DNA of 64,000 nucleotides from Ohtaekwangia sp. Lineage in GTDB: Bacteria; Bacteroidota; Bacteroidia; Cytophagales; Cyclobacteriaceae. Position 1 is the stretch's first letter. The number at the start of each line of letters is the position of its first letter. Below, in pieces: positions 42,946-50,491 of the stretch. Made by a program: the position numbers and the translations under genes. A model generated the notes under the pieces. That model was not told the origin of the DNA. It saw only the letters and a list, made by a program, of their open reading frames with translations, and made no database searches. Where the stretch lies: contig JAJNPV010000042.1 in the NCBI GenBank assembly GCA_021155195.1, forward strand, positions 992,001-1,056,000, read 5' to 3'.

Positions 42946-44046
42946 ATGAAAAGGATTAGAATTAACACCGGAAAAATTGGATTGGTGTTCAAAAATGGAA
43001 ACTACAAAAGAGTAGTTACTGAAGGAGTATATTGGTTTCTTCCTAATGAGGTGGTATTCCAATATGACATGACTAAACCTTTTCATCCAGCAATTGAATT
43101 GAACATTCTTTTGAGAGATGAACAATTGGCAACCATGCTTCAGGTAATTGAAGTGCAAGACAATGAAATTGCATTGCAATATGAGAATGGTAACTTAAAA
43201 AACGTTTTATCACCTGGAAGATATACTTATTGGAAAGGAGTGACCAACTATTCATTCATTAAAGTTGATTTGAGTAAGATTGAGGTTACTGAAAATGTTG
43301 ATGTAAACACCATCATGAGAAAAGAGGTTTTACCTTACGTCAGAGTTTACGTAGTAGAATCTTACGAAAAAGGTATTCTCTTAATTGATGGTAAATTTTC
43401 AAAGACGTTGGATACTGGAGTTTACTACTTCTGGAAAAATGCAGTAGCAATTTCAGTATTGAAGGCAGACCTGAGACAATTGCAGTTGGAGGTATCCGGT
43501 CAGGAGATCTTGACAAAGGATAAGGCTGCTTTGAGAGTTAACTTTTATACGCAATACAAAGTTGTTGATATTATCAAGGCTTTGATTGAGAACAAGGACT
43601 ATGAAAAGCAGTTGTACATCTTGATGCAGTTAGCATTAAGGGAATTTATTGGTACACTTTCATTGGATGAGTTATTGGAGAAGAAAGAGTCAATCTCTGC
43701 GTATGTGTTGGCTACGTTGAAAGAAAAAGCCTTTAACTTAGGTGTTGAGGTAAAAGATTGCGGTGTGAGGGATATCATCCTACCTGGTGAAATGAAGGAA
43801 ATCATGAATCAGGTATTAGTAGCTCAAAAGAAAGCCGAAGCCAACGTAATCATGAGGCGCGAAGAAACTGCTTCAACCAGAAGCTTGTTGAACACTGCTA
43901 AATTGATGGAAGAAAACTCCATGCTTTTCAAATTGAAAGAGATGGAGTATGTGGAGAAGATTGCCGACAAGATTAATAGCATCTCGTTGTCCGGTGGCAA
44001 CCAGATTATTGATCAATTGAAGGACATCTTTGTACCAAAGAAGTGA
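42946..44046 (+). CDS. Slipin / SPFH (band 7) family protein of the RtcB locus
   Basis: 366 residues. The central SPFH domain spans about 165-300 (VSGQEILTKDKAALRVNFYTQYKVVDIIKAL, LALREFIGTLSLDELLEKKESISAYVLATLKEKAFNLGVEVKDCGVRDIILP), followed by a helical tail (VLVAQKKAEANVIMRREETASTRSLLNTAKLMEEN). The N-terminal 160 residues hold two similar beta-rich units (YKRVVTEGVYWFLPNE and NLKNVLSPGRYTYWKG). No membrane segment is present, unlike classical slipins. Slipins next to rtcB are known in many bacteria; their role in repair is unclear. It lies between two tRNA-like RNA regions. Confidence 0.82.
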   Translation: MKRIRINTGKIGLVFKNGNYKRVVTEGVYWFLPNEVVFQYDMTKPFHPAIELNILLRDEQLATMLQVIEVQDNEIALQYENGNLKNVLSPGRYTYWKGVTNYSFIKVDLSKIEVTENVDVNTIMRKEVLPYVRVYVVESYEKGILLIDGKFSKTLDTGVYYFWKNAVAISVLKADLRQLQLEVSGQEILTKDKAALRVNFYTQYKVVDIIKALIENKDYEKQLYILMQLALREFIGTLSLDELLEKKESISAYVLATLKEKAFNLGVEVKDCGVRDIILPGEMKEIMNQVLVAQKKAEANVIMRREETASTRSLLNTAKLMEENSMLFKLKEMEYVEKIADKINSISLSGGNQIIDQLKDIFVPKK

Positions 44047-44056
44047 TGTTACATTA

Positions 44057-44084
44057 GATAGTGCTGTTAAAAAACAGCACTATC
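44057..44084 (+). terminator. Long hairpin after the slipin gene
   Basis: GATAGTGCTGTT and AACAGCACTATC form a perfect 12-bp stem with an AAAA loop. Only TTTAAT follows, so it may act as a weak terminator or processing site that defines the 5' end of the next RNA, six bases on. Confidence 0.6.
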
Positions 44085-44090
44085 TTTAAT

Positions 44091-44292
44091 GGTCCAGTAG
44101 CTTAAAAGGAAAAGCCTACGGTAAAAGTAGATCGTTCCGTAGTGTGCAGGGAATATTCTGTTACAGCTGCGCGCAGTAATGGATAGAATTTGCAGTTGCA
44201 CCGAAATACCGCTCGTGGAAGTAAAGTAGGGAAGCGCATTTAGAGCCTTGCAGCCTGAGAAGGAAATTTCGGTTCGAATCCGAAGTGGGCCA
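44091..44292 (+). ncRNA. tRNA-like RNA of about 202 nt with large insert in place of the anticodon arm
   Basis: The ends fold like a tRNA. Acceptor GGTCCAG (44091-44097) pairs with GTGGGCC (44285-44291) except the innermost G-G, followed by T8-A9. D arm is GCTT-AAAAGGAA-AAGC (44100-44115) and T arm TTCGG-TTCGAAT-CCGAA (44268-44284), with discriminator A292. Between the D and T arms lie about 150 nt with a stem CTACGG/CCGTAG (loop of 15) and a second structured block around ATTCT..AGAAT and CTGCGCGCAG. It could hold an intron or be a tRNA-mimicking regulatory RNA. It sits directly upstream of rtcB, whose product ligates tRNA halves. Confidence 0.65.
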
Positions 44293-44333
44293 CAACAGTT
44301 AATAGAATAAAGTATAATTGAATTTAAAATCAA

Positions 44334-45740
44334 ATGGAATTGACAGGAAGCAATCTAAGAGAGATAGGATTCCCCGAGACGAAAGCAATCGGTGTGGCTC
44401 TTACCATTCTTCAACGAGAATACGCAGATTTGAATGCGGAAGAAAAATTAGCTCTAATGAAAGAGGTAATCAATCAGCCTGCTGCATTTGAAAAACACGA
44501 GAAACTTCAGGCGCTTGTTCATGAATTAGTGAAGCCTGTAGATTTAACTATTGCGTTGATTGAAGAGCCGCCTAAATATCAGATTTATGGTGCGGAAGCC
44601 ATTGAACAAGGTGCAATCAAGCAGATGGAAACTGCTATGAAGTTACCCGTTACAGTAGCCGGTGCTTTAATGCCTGATGCTCACCAAGGATATGGACTTC
44701 CAATCGGTGGTGTGCTTGCAACAAATAATGCTGTCATTCCTTACGGAGTGGGTGTTGATATTGGGTGCCGCATGTGCATGACTCTATACAATCTTCCAAC
44801 TACTCTTCTAGAAGAAAAGAAAGAGGAGTTTAAGAAAATGCTGGTGAACAATACCATGTTTGGACGGGCAAGTTTTAAAAGACCAAAAGACCATGAGATT
44901 TTTTCGCGAAGCGAATTTTCCGAGATAAAGATTGTTCGCGACATGAAAGAACGGGCCGTTGCACAAGTAGGATCATCTGGTGGGGGAAATCACTTTGTTG
45001 AATTTGGTGTAGTTGAAATAACAAGTCCAATTAATGAGTTTAACCTTACACCTGGACAATACCTGGCTGTGCTTTCTCATTCAGGTTCGCGCGGCTTAGG
45101 AGCTAACATTGCTGGGTACTATACAAAGGTAGCTATGGATGTTTGCAAACTTCCGCAAGAAGCTAGGCATCTTGCGTGGCTTGATTTGAATACAGAGGCG
45201 GGGCAGGAATACTGGCTTGCCATGAACCTTGCCGGTGACTATGCTTCTGCCTGTCATCATCAGATACATGAGCGGATGGCCATTGGGTTGCGTGAAACTC
45301 CCCTTGCTATGATAGAGAACCATCACAACTTTGCCTGGAAAGAAAAAGATGAGACTGGTAACGAAGTAATTGTTCATCGCAAAGGAGCAACACCTGCTGG
45401 CAAAGGAGTGCTGGGTATTATCCCCGGTTCAATGGCCACACCGGGCTTTATTGTTCGTGGTAAAGGTTTGTCTGCATCCATAAACTCAGCATCACACGGA
45501 GCTGGTCGGTTGATGTCTCGAACGAGAGCAAAAGAAACGATCTCGCCTGTTAGCGTTCATGATTTTTTGAAACAAGCAGGGGTAGAATTGATTGGCTCTG
45601 GTTTAGATGAAGCACCTATGGCCTATAAGGATATTCATCAGGTTATGGAGTCACAGAAAGACCTCGTTGAAGTGTTAGGCACATTTATGCCAAAGATTGT
45701 GCGAATGTGTGGGGACGAGAAATTTCAGGAGGTGGATTGA
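44334..45740 (+). CDS. rtcB: RNA-splicing ligase RtcB
   Basis: 468 residues. Joins RNA 2',3'-cyclic phosphate or 3'-phosphate ends to 5'-OH ends using GTP and Mn2+. Motifs are PDAHQGYGLPIGGV (114-127), VDIGCRMC (141-148, metal Cys145), HSGSRGLG, ENHHNFAWKE, and SASHGAGR with the guanylylated histidine. The first 65 residues (GSNLREIGFPETKAIGVALTIL) extend the core and resemble the G-xx-L-xx-G-F-xx-G-xx-IG pattern of CCA-adding enzymes, perhaps a tRNA contact. It follows the 202-nt tRNA-like RNA by 41 bases, in an operon with slipin. Confidence 0.95.
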   Translation: MELTGSNLREIGFPETKAIGVALTILQREYADLNAEEKLALMKEVINQPAAFEKHEKLQALVHELVKPVDLTIALIEEPPKYQIYGAEAIEQGAIKQMETAMKLPVTVAGALMPDAHQGYGLPIGGVLATNNAVIPYGVGVDIGCRMCMTLYNLPTTLLEEKKEEFKKMLVNNTMFGRASFKRPKDHEIFSRSEFSEIKIVRDMKERAVAQVGSSGGGNHFVEFGVVEITSPINEFNLTPGQYLAVLSHSGSRGLGANIAGYYTKVAMDVCKLPQEARHLAWLDLNTEAGQEYWLAMNLAGDYASACHHQIHERMAIGLRETPLAMIENHHNFAWKEKDETGNEVIVHRKGATPAGKGVLGIIPGSMATPGFIVRGKGLSASINSASHGAGRLMSRTRAKETISPVSVHDFLKQAGVELIGSGLDEAPMAYKDIHQVMESQKDLVEVLGTFMPKIVRMCGDEKFQEVD

Positions 45741-45862
45741 TATTTAATCCAATAAAGGGGCCTTTTGAGACTCGTATTCTTGACTTAAGACAGTAATGTT
45801 CACCCTTATTTTGCTTGATTTTAGCCTAATTCCGCTATTTCTGATATTTTCCATTTTTAGTA

Positions 45863-45893
45863 TTTGCTAAAATATTTAGCAATTCTAACTTTG
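45863..45893 (+). promoter_or_regulatory. Promoter with embedded operator for the SRAP operon
   Basis: TTTG (45863-45866) and TAACTTTG (45886-45893) are 19 bases apart and match the Bacteroidota consensus. The perfect inverted repeat TTGCTAAA-ATA-TTTAGCAA (45864-45882) fills the spacer between them, the classic place for a repressor. The ATG of the first gene is only 6 bases after the -7 box, so the transcript is leaderless or nearly so. Confidence 0.75.
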
Positions 45894-45898
45894 CTGAA

Positions 45899-46252
45899 AT
45901 GGGAACAGCAAAGATTCAACGAGAGCAAAATGCACTTGAGAGCATTATGCCCTACGAATTACGCATAGTCTTTGATGAAACTGATATAAAAAAAACATGG
46001 GAATACCTTCACCTGACCTTCAGGTTTAACATTGAAAAATGGGAAGCACTCTACTGCCAGAAATTAAGAGAAAGCCCCAGAGGGTTAAGCAAGATGGAAG
46101 TATTTGCAAGGTTTGGGAGAGATCATTTTGAAAGAGCAATTAATCACATCCTTTACCGGGATAATCTGCACAGTGATACATGGTTTAACCTGTTAAAATT
46201 TATTGTTAAAGATAAGTTGAAGGAGAAGAAGAAGGAATCAAGATATAAATAA
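45899..46252 (+). CDS. Hypothetical protein, first gene of the SRAP operon
   Basis: 117 residues, cytoplasmic, rich in charged and aromatic residues (YLHLTFRFNIEKWEALYCQKLRE, FARFGRDHFERAINHIL, DTWFNLLKFIVKDKLKEKKKESRYK), largely helical. I do not recognise it. It is translated almost from the transcription start and is followed after two bases by a small ORF, then another hypothetical gene and the SRAP gene. It may be a DNA-damage response accessory, judging from context only. Confidence 0.65.
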   Translation: MGTAKIQREQNALESIMPYELRIVFDETDIKKTWEYLHLTFRFNIEKWEALYCQKLRESPRGLSKMEVFARFGRDHFERAINHILYRDNLHSDTWFNLLKFIVKDKLKEKKKESRYK

Positions 46253-46254
46253 CC

Positions 46255-46434
46255 ATGGCTAAAATTCCTTTATATCTCCCATTTAAAACTGAACCCGAAA
46301 TCAGAATTCATTATAGAGATCAATGCGTTGTTGGTTCCAATGGATTCAGAAATGTAAGAGAATTTGTAGAATTTCTTCATGACAATCCAGAAATCGCAAA
46401 AGCTTTAGGGTATGTTCCAAAGAGTAGAAGATAA
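46255..46434 (+). CDS. Small hypothetical protein in the SRAP operon
   Basis: 59 residues (ATG at 46255, TAA at 46432-46434): it begins MAKIPLYLPFKTEPEIRIHY and ends in GYVPKSRR. It starts two bases after the previous stop and is followed 12 bases later by the next gene, so it is part of the operon. No family recognised. The N-terminal half is beta-like and the C-terminal half has a short helix (VREFVEFLHDNPEIAKAL). Confidence 0.6.
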   Translation: MAKIPLYLPFKTEPEIRIHYRDQCVVGSNGFRNVREFVEFLHDNPEIAKALGYVPKSRR

Positions 46435-46446
46435 ATAAAACTGACT

Positions 46447-46827
46447 ATGAAAACACAAATTAAAGTTGTTGAGATTTCTAGTTTACAGGATTTTCAGAAT
46501 CCAAATTATTTGGATTTTAGCAATGAAGATGATGCTGCTCGTATGCTTTTAACATTGCATGGGATGAATGCTAAATATGAAGCTGTGGCCTATGTTGATC
46601 CAGAATTATATGGAGGTACAGTATTTATAAGATTTTTTATTAAGCCTGATTCAAACACTATTAAGCACGGGTACGAAATCCATTCTCTATTTGAATATTG
46701 GAAGCACAACCTAGAAACTGACGGAAAAAAGAGGGTAGAATTTAAATCTTATGTTGAAGACATTTCAGATTTGTTTAATTTAGGTGGTGGCTTTAAAAGT
46801 GACGGAGATTTGGATGATGTTTATTAA
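46447..46827 (+). CDS. Hypothetical protein in the SRAP operon
   Basis: 126 residues. Mixed alpha/beta sequence with an acidic C terminus (GGGFKSDGDLDDVY). No family or catalytic motif recognised. It stands between the 59-residue ORF and the SRAP gene, all on one strand with short gaps. Confidence 0.6.
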   Translation: MKTQIKVVEISSLQDFQNPNYLDFSNEDDAARMLLTLHGMNAKYEAVAYVDPELYGGTVFIRFFIKPDSNTIKHGYEIHSLFEYWKHNLETDGKKRVEFKSYVEDISDLFNLGGGFKSDGDLDDVY

Positions 46828-46849
46828 AATGAAGATTGAATAAATCATT

Positions 46850-47596
46850 ATGTGTTACCACGACTCAAAGAATTTTAAATACGATGATCTAGAAGAGTAC
46901 TATGATTACTCACGGCACTATGGCGCCCTTGCTGATGAAGAAATTAAAAAGCAATGGGGCAATGGCTACTTCCATGAAAACGGATTTGATCATCATGCAT
47001 CTCCTGTTCTTACTAAGGATGGTTTTGGTTTGTTCAATTGGGGACTCATACCCTGGTATACTAAGACGCTACAGGATGCAGCTCAACTTAGAATAAGAAC
47101 TTTGAACTGCATAAGTGAAGAGATGTTTGATAAACCTTCTTACCGGGATTCACTAAAGGATGGAAAGAGGTGTTTAGTACCTATGACAGGATTCTTTGAA
47201 TGGAAATGGCAAGATTCAAAAGGTAAGGAGAAGACTCCTTACTATATCTATCTGAAGGAGCAGAAACTATTTTCAGTAGCCGGACTTTATTCATCATGGA
47301 AAGATAAAACAACAGATAAAGTACACCACACCTATACTGTTCTAACTACTAAGGCAAACCCGCTGATGGAGGAAATTCATAACAATAAGAAGAGGATGCC
47401 AGTTATCCTTCCAAAGGAATTCGAAAGGGATTGGTTAAATCCTGAACTAACAAAAGAAGATGTATTGGCTATGTGCCAGCCCTATGACACCAACAAAATG
47501 GATGCCCATCCAATAAGTAAGTTAATCACGAGTAAGAAAGAAGACTCTAATGTTCCAAAAGTACTTGAGAGAGTAGAAAGTGGTATGCTATTTTAA
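46850..47596 (+). CDS. SRAP-domain protein (SOS response-associated, YedK/HMCES family)
   Basis: 248 residues. The catalytic cysteine is residue 2 (MCYHD), exposed after methionine removal. The other conserved blocks are FNWGLIPWYT (the N/W loop), RCLVPMTGFFEWKWQDSKGKEKTPYYI (catalytic Glu in FFEW) and NKKRMPVILP (conserved His is replaced by the NKKRMP variant; a His lies just before in EIHNN). HMCES-type enzymes form a protein-DNA crosslink with abasic sites in single-stranded DNA. Its operon appears controlled by the operator upstream of 45899, consistent with a damage response. Confidence 0.9.
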   Translation: MCYHDSKNFKYDDLEEYYDYSRHYGALADEEIKKQWGNGYFHENGFDHHASPVLTKDGFGLFNWGLIPWYTKTLQDAAQLRIRTLNCISEEMFDKPSYRDSLKDGKRCLVPMTGFFEWKWQDSKGKEKTPYYIYLKEQKLFSVAGLYSSWKDKTTDKVHHTYTVLTTKANPLMEEIHNNKKRMPVILPKEFERDWLNPELTKEDVLAMCQPYDTNKMDAHPISKLITSKKEDSNVPKVLERVESGMLF

Positions 47597-47689
47597 TACA
47601 AATGGGCTATTTCCATTTAGTAAAGGGTCGATACGCATATGCTGGCTTTCGTTGCGCGACATCAATTTGAAAATACAAAAGCGATTGGA

Positions 47690-47708
47690 TTTTTCCCGTG
47701 TGGAAAAA
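47690..47708. terminator. Hairpin between convergent genes
   Basis: TTTTTCC and GGAAAAA form a perfect 7-bp stem with a CGTGT loop, between the SRAP gene and the recombinase gene. There is no further U tract, so termination is only suggested. Confidence 0.35.
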
Positions 47709-47766
47709 TTAGGGTGCTGCGACTTAAAATATTGTAATTGTTAAGATTTGAGGCTTTTTTGGATTT

Positions 47767-48393
47767 CTACATTTGGCTTACTGCCTGTTTCACTTTCTGA
47801 ACCGTGTTTATTGAAACCTCGCGAAGCTTTGAGATTTTGCGAATTGAAAGTCCTGAGTTGAGATCAGAGATAACATTTTTGTATTGCAACTGAATTGACA
47901 GCTTTGATTTAACAGAGCCTTGTGGTCTTCCAAGTTTAACTCCTTTTTTCTTGGCCTGTTCAAGTCCCGACATGATACGATCTCTCAGCGTTTCCTTCTC
48001 AAGCCGTGAAAATTCAGCTAATAACGTGAAGAGTATAGAGGCAACTGGATTTAGTTTCTTATTGGGTAGGAGTGTCTCAAGATTGTAGTTCAATATGAAA
48101 ACTGAAATCTTCTGCCCGGTTAGAAATTCAATTATTCTAAGAATATCGCTGGTTTTTCTTCCAAGCCTGGAGACTTCGGTCACAAGAATTTTTTCAACCT
48201 TTCCGGATTTAGCAAGTGATAGAAGTTCTTGCATAGCAGGACGGTCCTTGTAGGATGTTGATCCGCTTACCTGTTCATGGATGGTTGCAACAATTGTATG
48301 ATTTTGCCGATTTGCATAAGTAATCAAATCATTTACTTGACGATCGTAAACTTGTTGCTTAGTAGATACCCGTACGAAAAGAGCAACGTTCAT
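47767..48393 (-). CDS. Serine recombinase / resolvase
   Basis: 208 residues. The N-terminal catalytic domain has the nucleophile Ser10 in VRVSTKQQ, then ILVTEVSRLGRKTSDI, the helix with LLAEFSRLEKETLRDRIMSGL and a hinge with KLGRPQGS. A C-terminal HTH (LSIRKISKLREVSINTVQKVKQ) completes the small resolvase/invertase architecture. It is the right size for a resolvase or DNA invertase and not for a large integrase. It marks the start of the accessory island that runs to the right edge. The nearby 101-bp direct repeats could be its sites. Confidence 0.9.
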   Translation of the reverse strand: MNVALFVRVSTKQQVYDRQVNDLITYANRQNHTIVATIHEQVSGSTSYKDRPAMQELLSLAKSGKVEKILVTEVSRLGRKTSDILRIIEFLTGQKISVFILNYNLETLLPNKKLNPVASILFTLLAEFSRLEKETLRDRIMSGLEQAKKKGVKLGRPQGSVKSKLSIQLQYKNVISDLNSGLSIRKISKLREVSINTVQKVKQAVSQM

Positions 48394-48510
48394 TTAATTT
48401 CCTTTGCTGACTGTATCAAAATAATCTAATGTTTGCTGTGAGACAAACTTTTTGAAAAAAATCTTAGTATTTAGCGAAATAAGGAAGTTGTTTTTACCTA
48501 CGTTTTTTTT

Positions 48511-48611
48511 GATACAGTTGAGCCGTATTTCAACGATCGTTGTCTGGATGAGTATTTTACTCCTCTACACTATTTGGTTTGAAAATACACCACAACTGTT
48601 ACCTAGGTTTG
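48511..48611 (+). repeat. 101-bp direct repeat, copy 1
   Basis: Begins GATACAGTT and ends CCTAGGTTTG. It shares about 90 of 101 positions with 48795-48895, with no indels. It contains the palindrome CAACGATCGTTG and inverted ends ACAGTT / AACTGT. The start and end resemble a resolvase or att-type site with inverted half-sites. Confidence 0.7.
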
Positions 48612-48794
48612 TCGATTTTATATTGAGCACCAAGGCGATTATATTTTTCAAGTGAATTATTTGAAGGGGGGAGGGGGTAAAAACTTTACATTCCCCAAAC
48701 GGCCCTACCGGGGGGTTCTTTTTTTCAGATGCTGGCTACGGGTGTCTATAATTTTGATTCAAGTTGCAACCTTCTCATCTAAGTATTTTTTTGT

Positions 48795-48895
48795 GATACA
48801 GTTAAGCCGTATTTCAACGAACGTTGCTTGGATGAGTAATTTAATCCTCTAAACTATTTGGATTGAAAATACATGACAACTGTTACCTAGGTTTG
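48795..48895 (+). repeat. 101-bp direct repeat, copy 2
   Basis: Second copy, same length and about 89 percent identical. The central palindrome is broken (CAACGAACGTTG). Together with copy 1 it flanks a 183-bp segment containing the G-rich tract. Confidence 0.7.
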
Positions 48896-49018
48896 ACAGA
48901 TCTTGCAGTTTGTGCGGAAGATCGTATGGAATATATCTATCTAACGAAGATTATATCCTTGTTGTTAATTAACTAACTAACTAAATATAACAGTGTTCCA
49001 TACTAATACAGTAATCCC

Positions 49019-49050
49019 AAGTAAACTGCTTATAGGATTGTTTACTTTTT
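49019..49050 (+). terminator. Hairpin with T run
   Basis: AAGTAAAC and GTTTACTT pair perfectly around a 13-base loop, and TTT follows. No plus-strand gene ends nearby, so it may belong to an untranslated RNA or to a mobile element end. Confidence 0.45.
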
Positions 49051-49188
49051 GCCCTGAACGAATAATCCATTTTCATTAAACTAAAGGACATTAGCTGTGG
49101 TAGCGCTGTTGAAGCAAATTTATTATAGAGGTTTTGAGATCATAGAGAAATGATCTTCATTTATAAGAATCCTAACTATGTTTAAAGG

Positions 49189-49848
49189 CTAAAGTGCAAC
49201 CTTCTTACATTGAAAGAGGTGTGTATTCCGATATTTGTTTCGTACAGTTGGTTCATTAATTACCGAAAAGTATTTAGAGCGGTATTTGTTACCAGAAGCA
49301 GATGATTTTAACCCCAATAGACGGGCAACTTTACGGCCACTTAAGAAGGTTTCTGTTTTTTTAGCCATTCCTGGCAACTGCTTATTATTAAGCCTCCATT
49401 TGATTTGCCGTAATTTGTTACCCGCTATTTTGGTTAAGATTGTTTCAATCAAAAACTTGGTGTACATATCTCTCTTTTCCGGTATATCTGATACGCCTAT
49501 TTTGTGATATGTGTATTTATATTTTTTTATCCGTTTGTGCCACGATCTTTCAACTCCCATCAGGCGCCAAATTTCCTGGTAAGATTTGAGATAAGTATCA
49601 TCATTTTTTTTTGTTGCCCAACCATAGCTGATAAGCTTTTTGCACCAATAATTATAATAATGTCTGCTCACCTTGAAAGGTCTGCGAATAACCCCTTGGG
49701 TATTAAAAGCTTTGAGGTCCACATAAGCAGCGTAAAGCCTCGTATGGCTCGGTTCAATACTGAATAGTTGCTTTGGAATTTTTATATATTCAGGTTTGAC
49801 CTCTTTATGATTTATTCGAATTTTGCTAACTTTTTTCATATTCATCAA
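49189..49848 (-). CDS. Hypothetical protein of the mobile island, possible replication/HTH protein
   Basis: 219 residues, very basic. The N-terminal part (IPKQLFSIEPSHTRLYAAYVDLKAF, FKVSRHYYNYWCKKLISYGWATKK) looks like a winged-helix fold, and the C terminus ends in a lysine- and arginine-rich segment (LSGRKVARLLGLKSSASGNKYRSKYF). I do not recognise a named family. It is the last gene of a three-gene minus-strand operon with an excisionase-like HTH gene first, the usual make-up of a small integrative element. Confidence 0.6.
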   Translation of the reverse strand: MMNMKKVSKIRINHKEVKPEYIKIPKQLFSIEPSHTRLYAAYVDLKAFNTQGVIRRPFKVSRHYYNYWCKKLISYGWATKKNDDTYLKSYQEIWRLMGVERSWHKRIKKYKYTYHKIGVSDIPEKRDMYTKFLIETILTKIAGNKLRQIKWRLNNKQLPGMAKKTETFLSGRKVARLLGLKSSASGNKYRSKYFSVINEPTVRNKYRNTHLFQCKKVAL

Positions 49849-50116
49849 ATACCTGATTAGCCCTTTCTATAGATTTTAAACACTTGGCCCATTTACCGAA
49901 GGCTTCATCATAAGGGTAGATTTCTAACGCTGGAAAAGCTTTACCTTTAATCGTTGTTGGTTTTCTAATTTTAATCTTGAAAACTTCGTATGAGATTATT
50001 AAGCCACGTGATACTCTTGTGTATATCAAAGACTTTTTACCGCGCCTTGCATTGTAGTAGACCGCACCCCTGCGATGTATGGTTTCTGGAAGGCGCACTA
50101 TTTCATTGTTGCTCAT
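49826..50116 (-). CDS. Small basic hypothetical protein of the mobile island
   Basis: 96 residues, basic N-terminal half with LPETIHRRGAVYYNARRGKKSLIYTRVSRG. No family recognised. It overlaps the HTH gene by 4 bases and the next gene by 23 bases, so the three are translationally linked. Confidence 0.6.
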   Translation of the reverse strand: MSNNEIVRLPETIHRRGAVYYNARRGKKSLIYTRVSRGLIISYEVFKIKIRKPTTIKGKAFPALEIYPYDEAFGKWAKCLKSIERANQVFDEYEKS

Positions 50117-50394
50117 TGTGAAATAGATTTAATGTGATGTTGCTGAAGGAAGGCCTCTACATCGCTTGACTTGTAGAGGATTTTTGAGCCTACTTGACTG
50201 TAGCTGATTAGCTTTCTGTCTCGATAAGTTTGAGCGGTGCGTTTGCTTATTGAAAGGGCTTTGCAAAACTCTTGATTGTCAATCCAATCTTTCTTTCTCT
50301 CGGTGGACAGGACTTTAATTAAAAGATTTTGAATCTTATCGATTCTAACCAGGACTTTATCAAAGTCCTCTTTTTGCATAACTGTTAATTCCAT
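50113..50394 (-). CDS. Helix-turn-helix protein, excisionase-like (HTH_17)
   Basis: 93 residues. The C-terminal half has the winged HTH seen in excisionases and MerR-like small regulators (WIDNQEFCKALSISKRTAQTYRDRKLISYSQVGSKILYKSSDVEAFLQQH). The N-terminal 30 residues are a short coiled coil (VLVRIDKIQNLLIKVL). In Bacteroidota such proteins regulate excision or mobilisation of conjugative and integrative elements. It begins the operon. Confidence 0.8.
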   Translation of the reverse strand: MELTVMQKEDFDKVLVRIDKIQNLLIKVLSTERKKDWIDNQEFCKALSISKRTAQTYRDRKLISYSQVGSKILYKSSDVEAFLQQHHIKSISQ

Positions 50395-50491
50395 TTTGCT
50401 CTGAAGTATGAAGCAAAACAGCGAATTCTATCAGTAAAGAATTACGGACATAATTAATAAAGTTCTGATGAATTAAGTCCGTTGATTTTTT

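Larger units (their letters stand above)
48394..49188. other. Non-coding segment beside the serine recombinase
   Basis: About 800 bases without a convincing gene. It contains two copies of a 101-bp repeat (48511-48611 and 48795-48895), a G-rich track near 48661-48675 followed by a block of C- and G-runs, a TAAC microsatellite near 48970, and a hairpin at 49019-49050. Short open frames (about 66 codons) come from the repeat itself. Confidence 0.55.

Noticed and set aside
44067..44333. Minus-strand frame of 88 codons
   Set aside because: Antisense of the 202-nt tRNA-like RNA (GPLRIRTE from its T arm and acceptor). No domain.
48452..48852. Two plus-strand frames of about 66 codons
   Set aside because: Their similarity comes from the 101-bp repeat (shared IQLSRIST), not from a conserved protein; the second is cut short.
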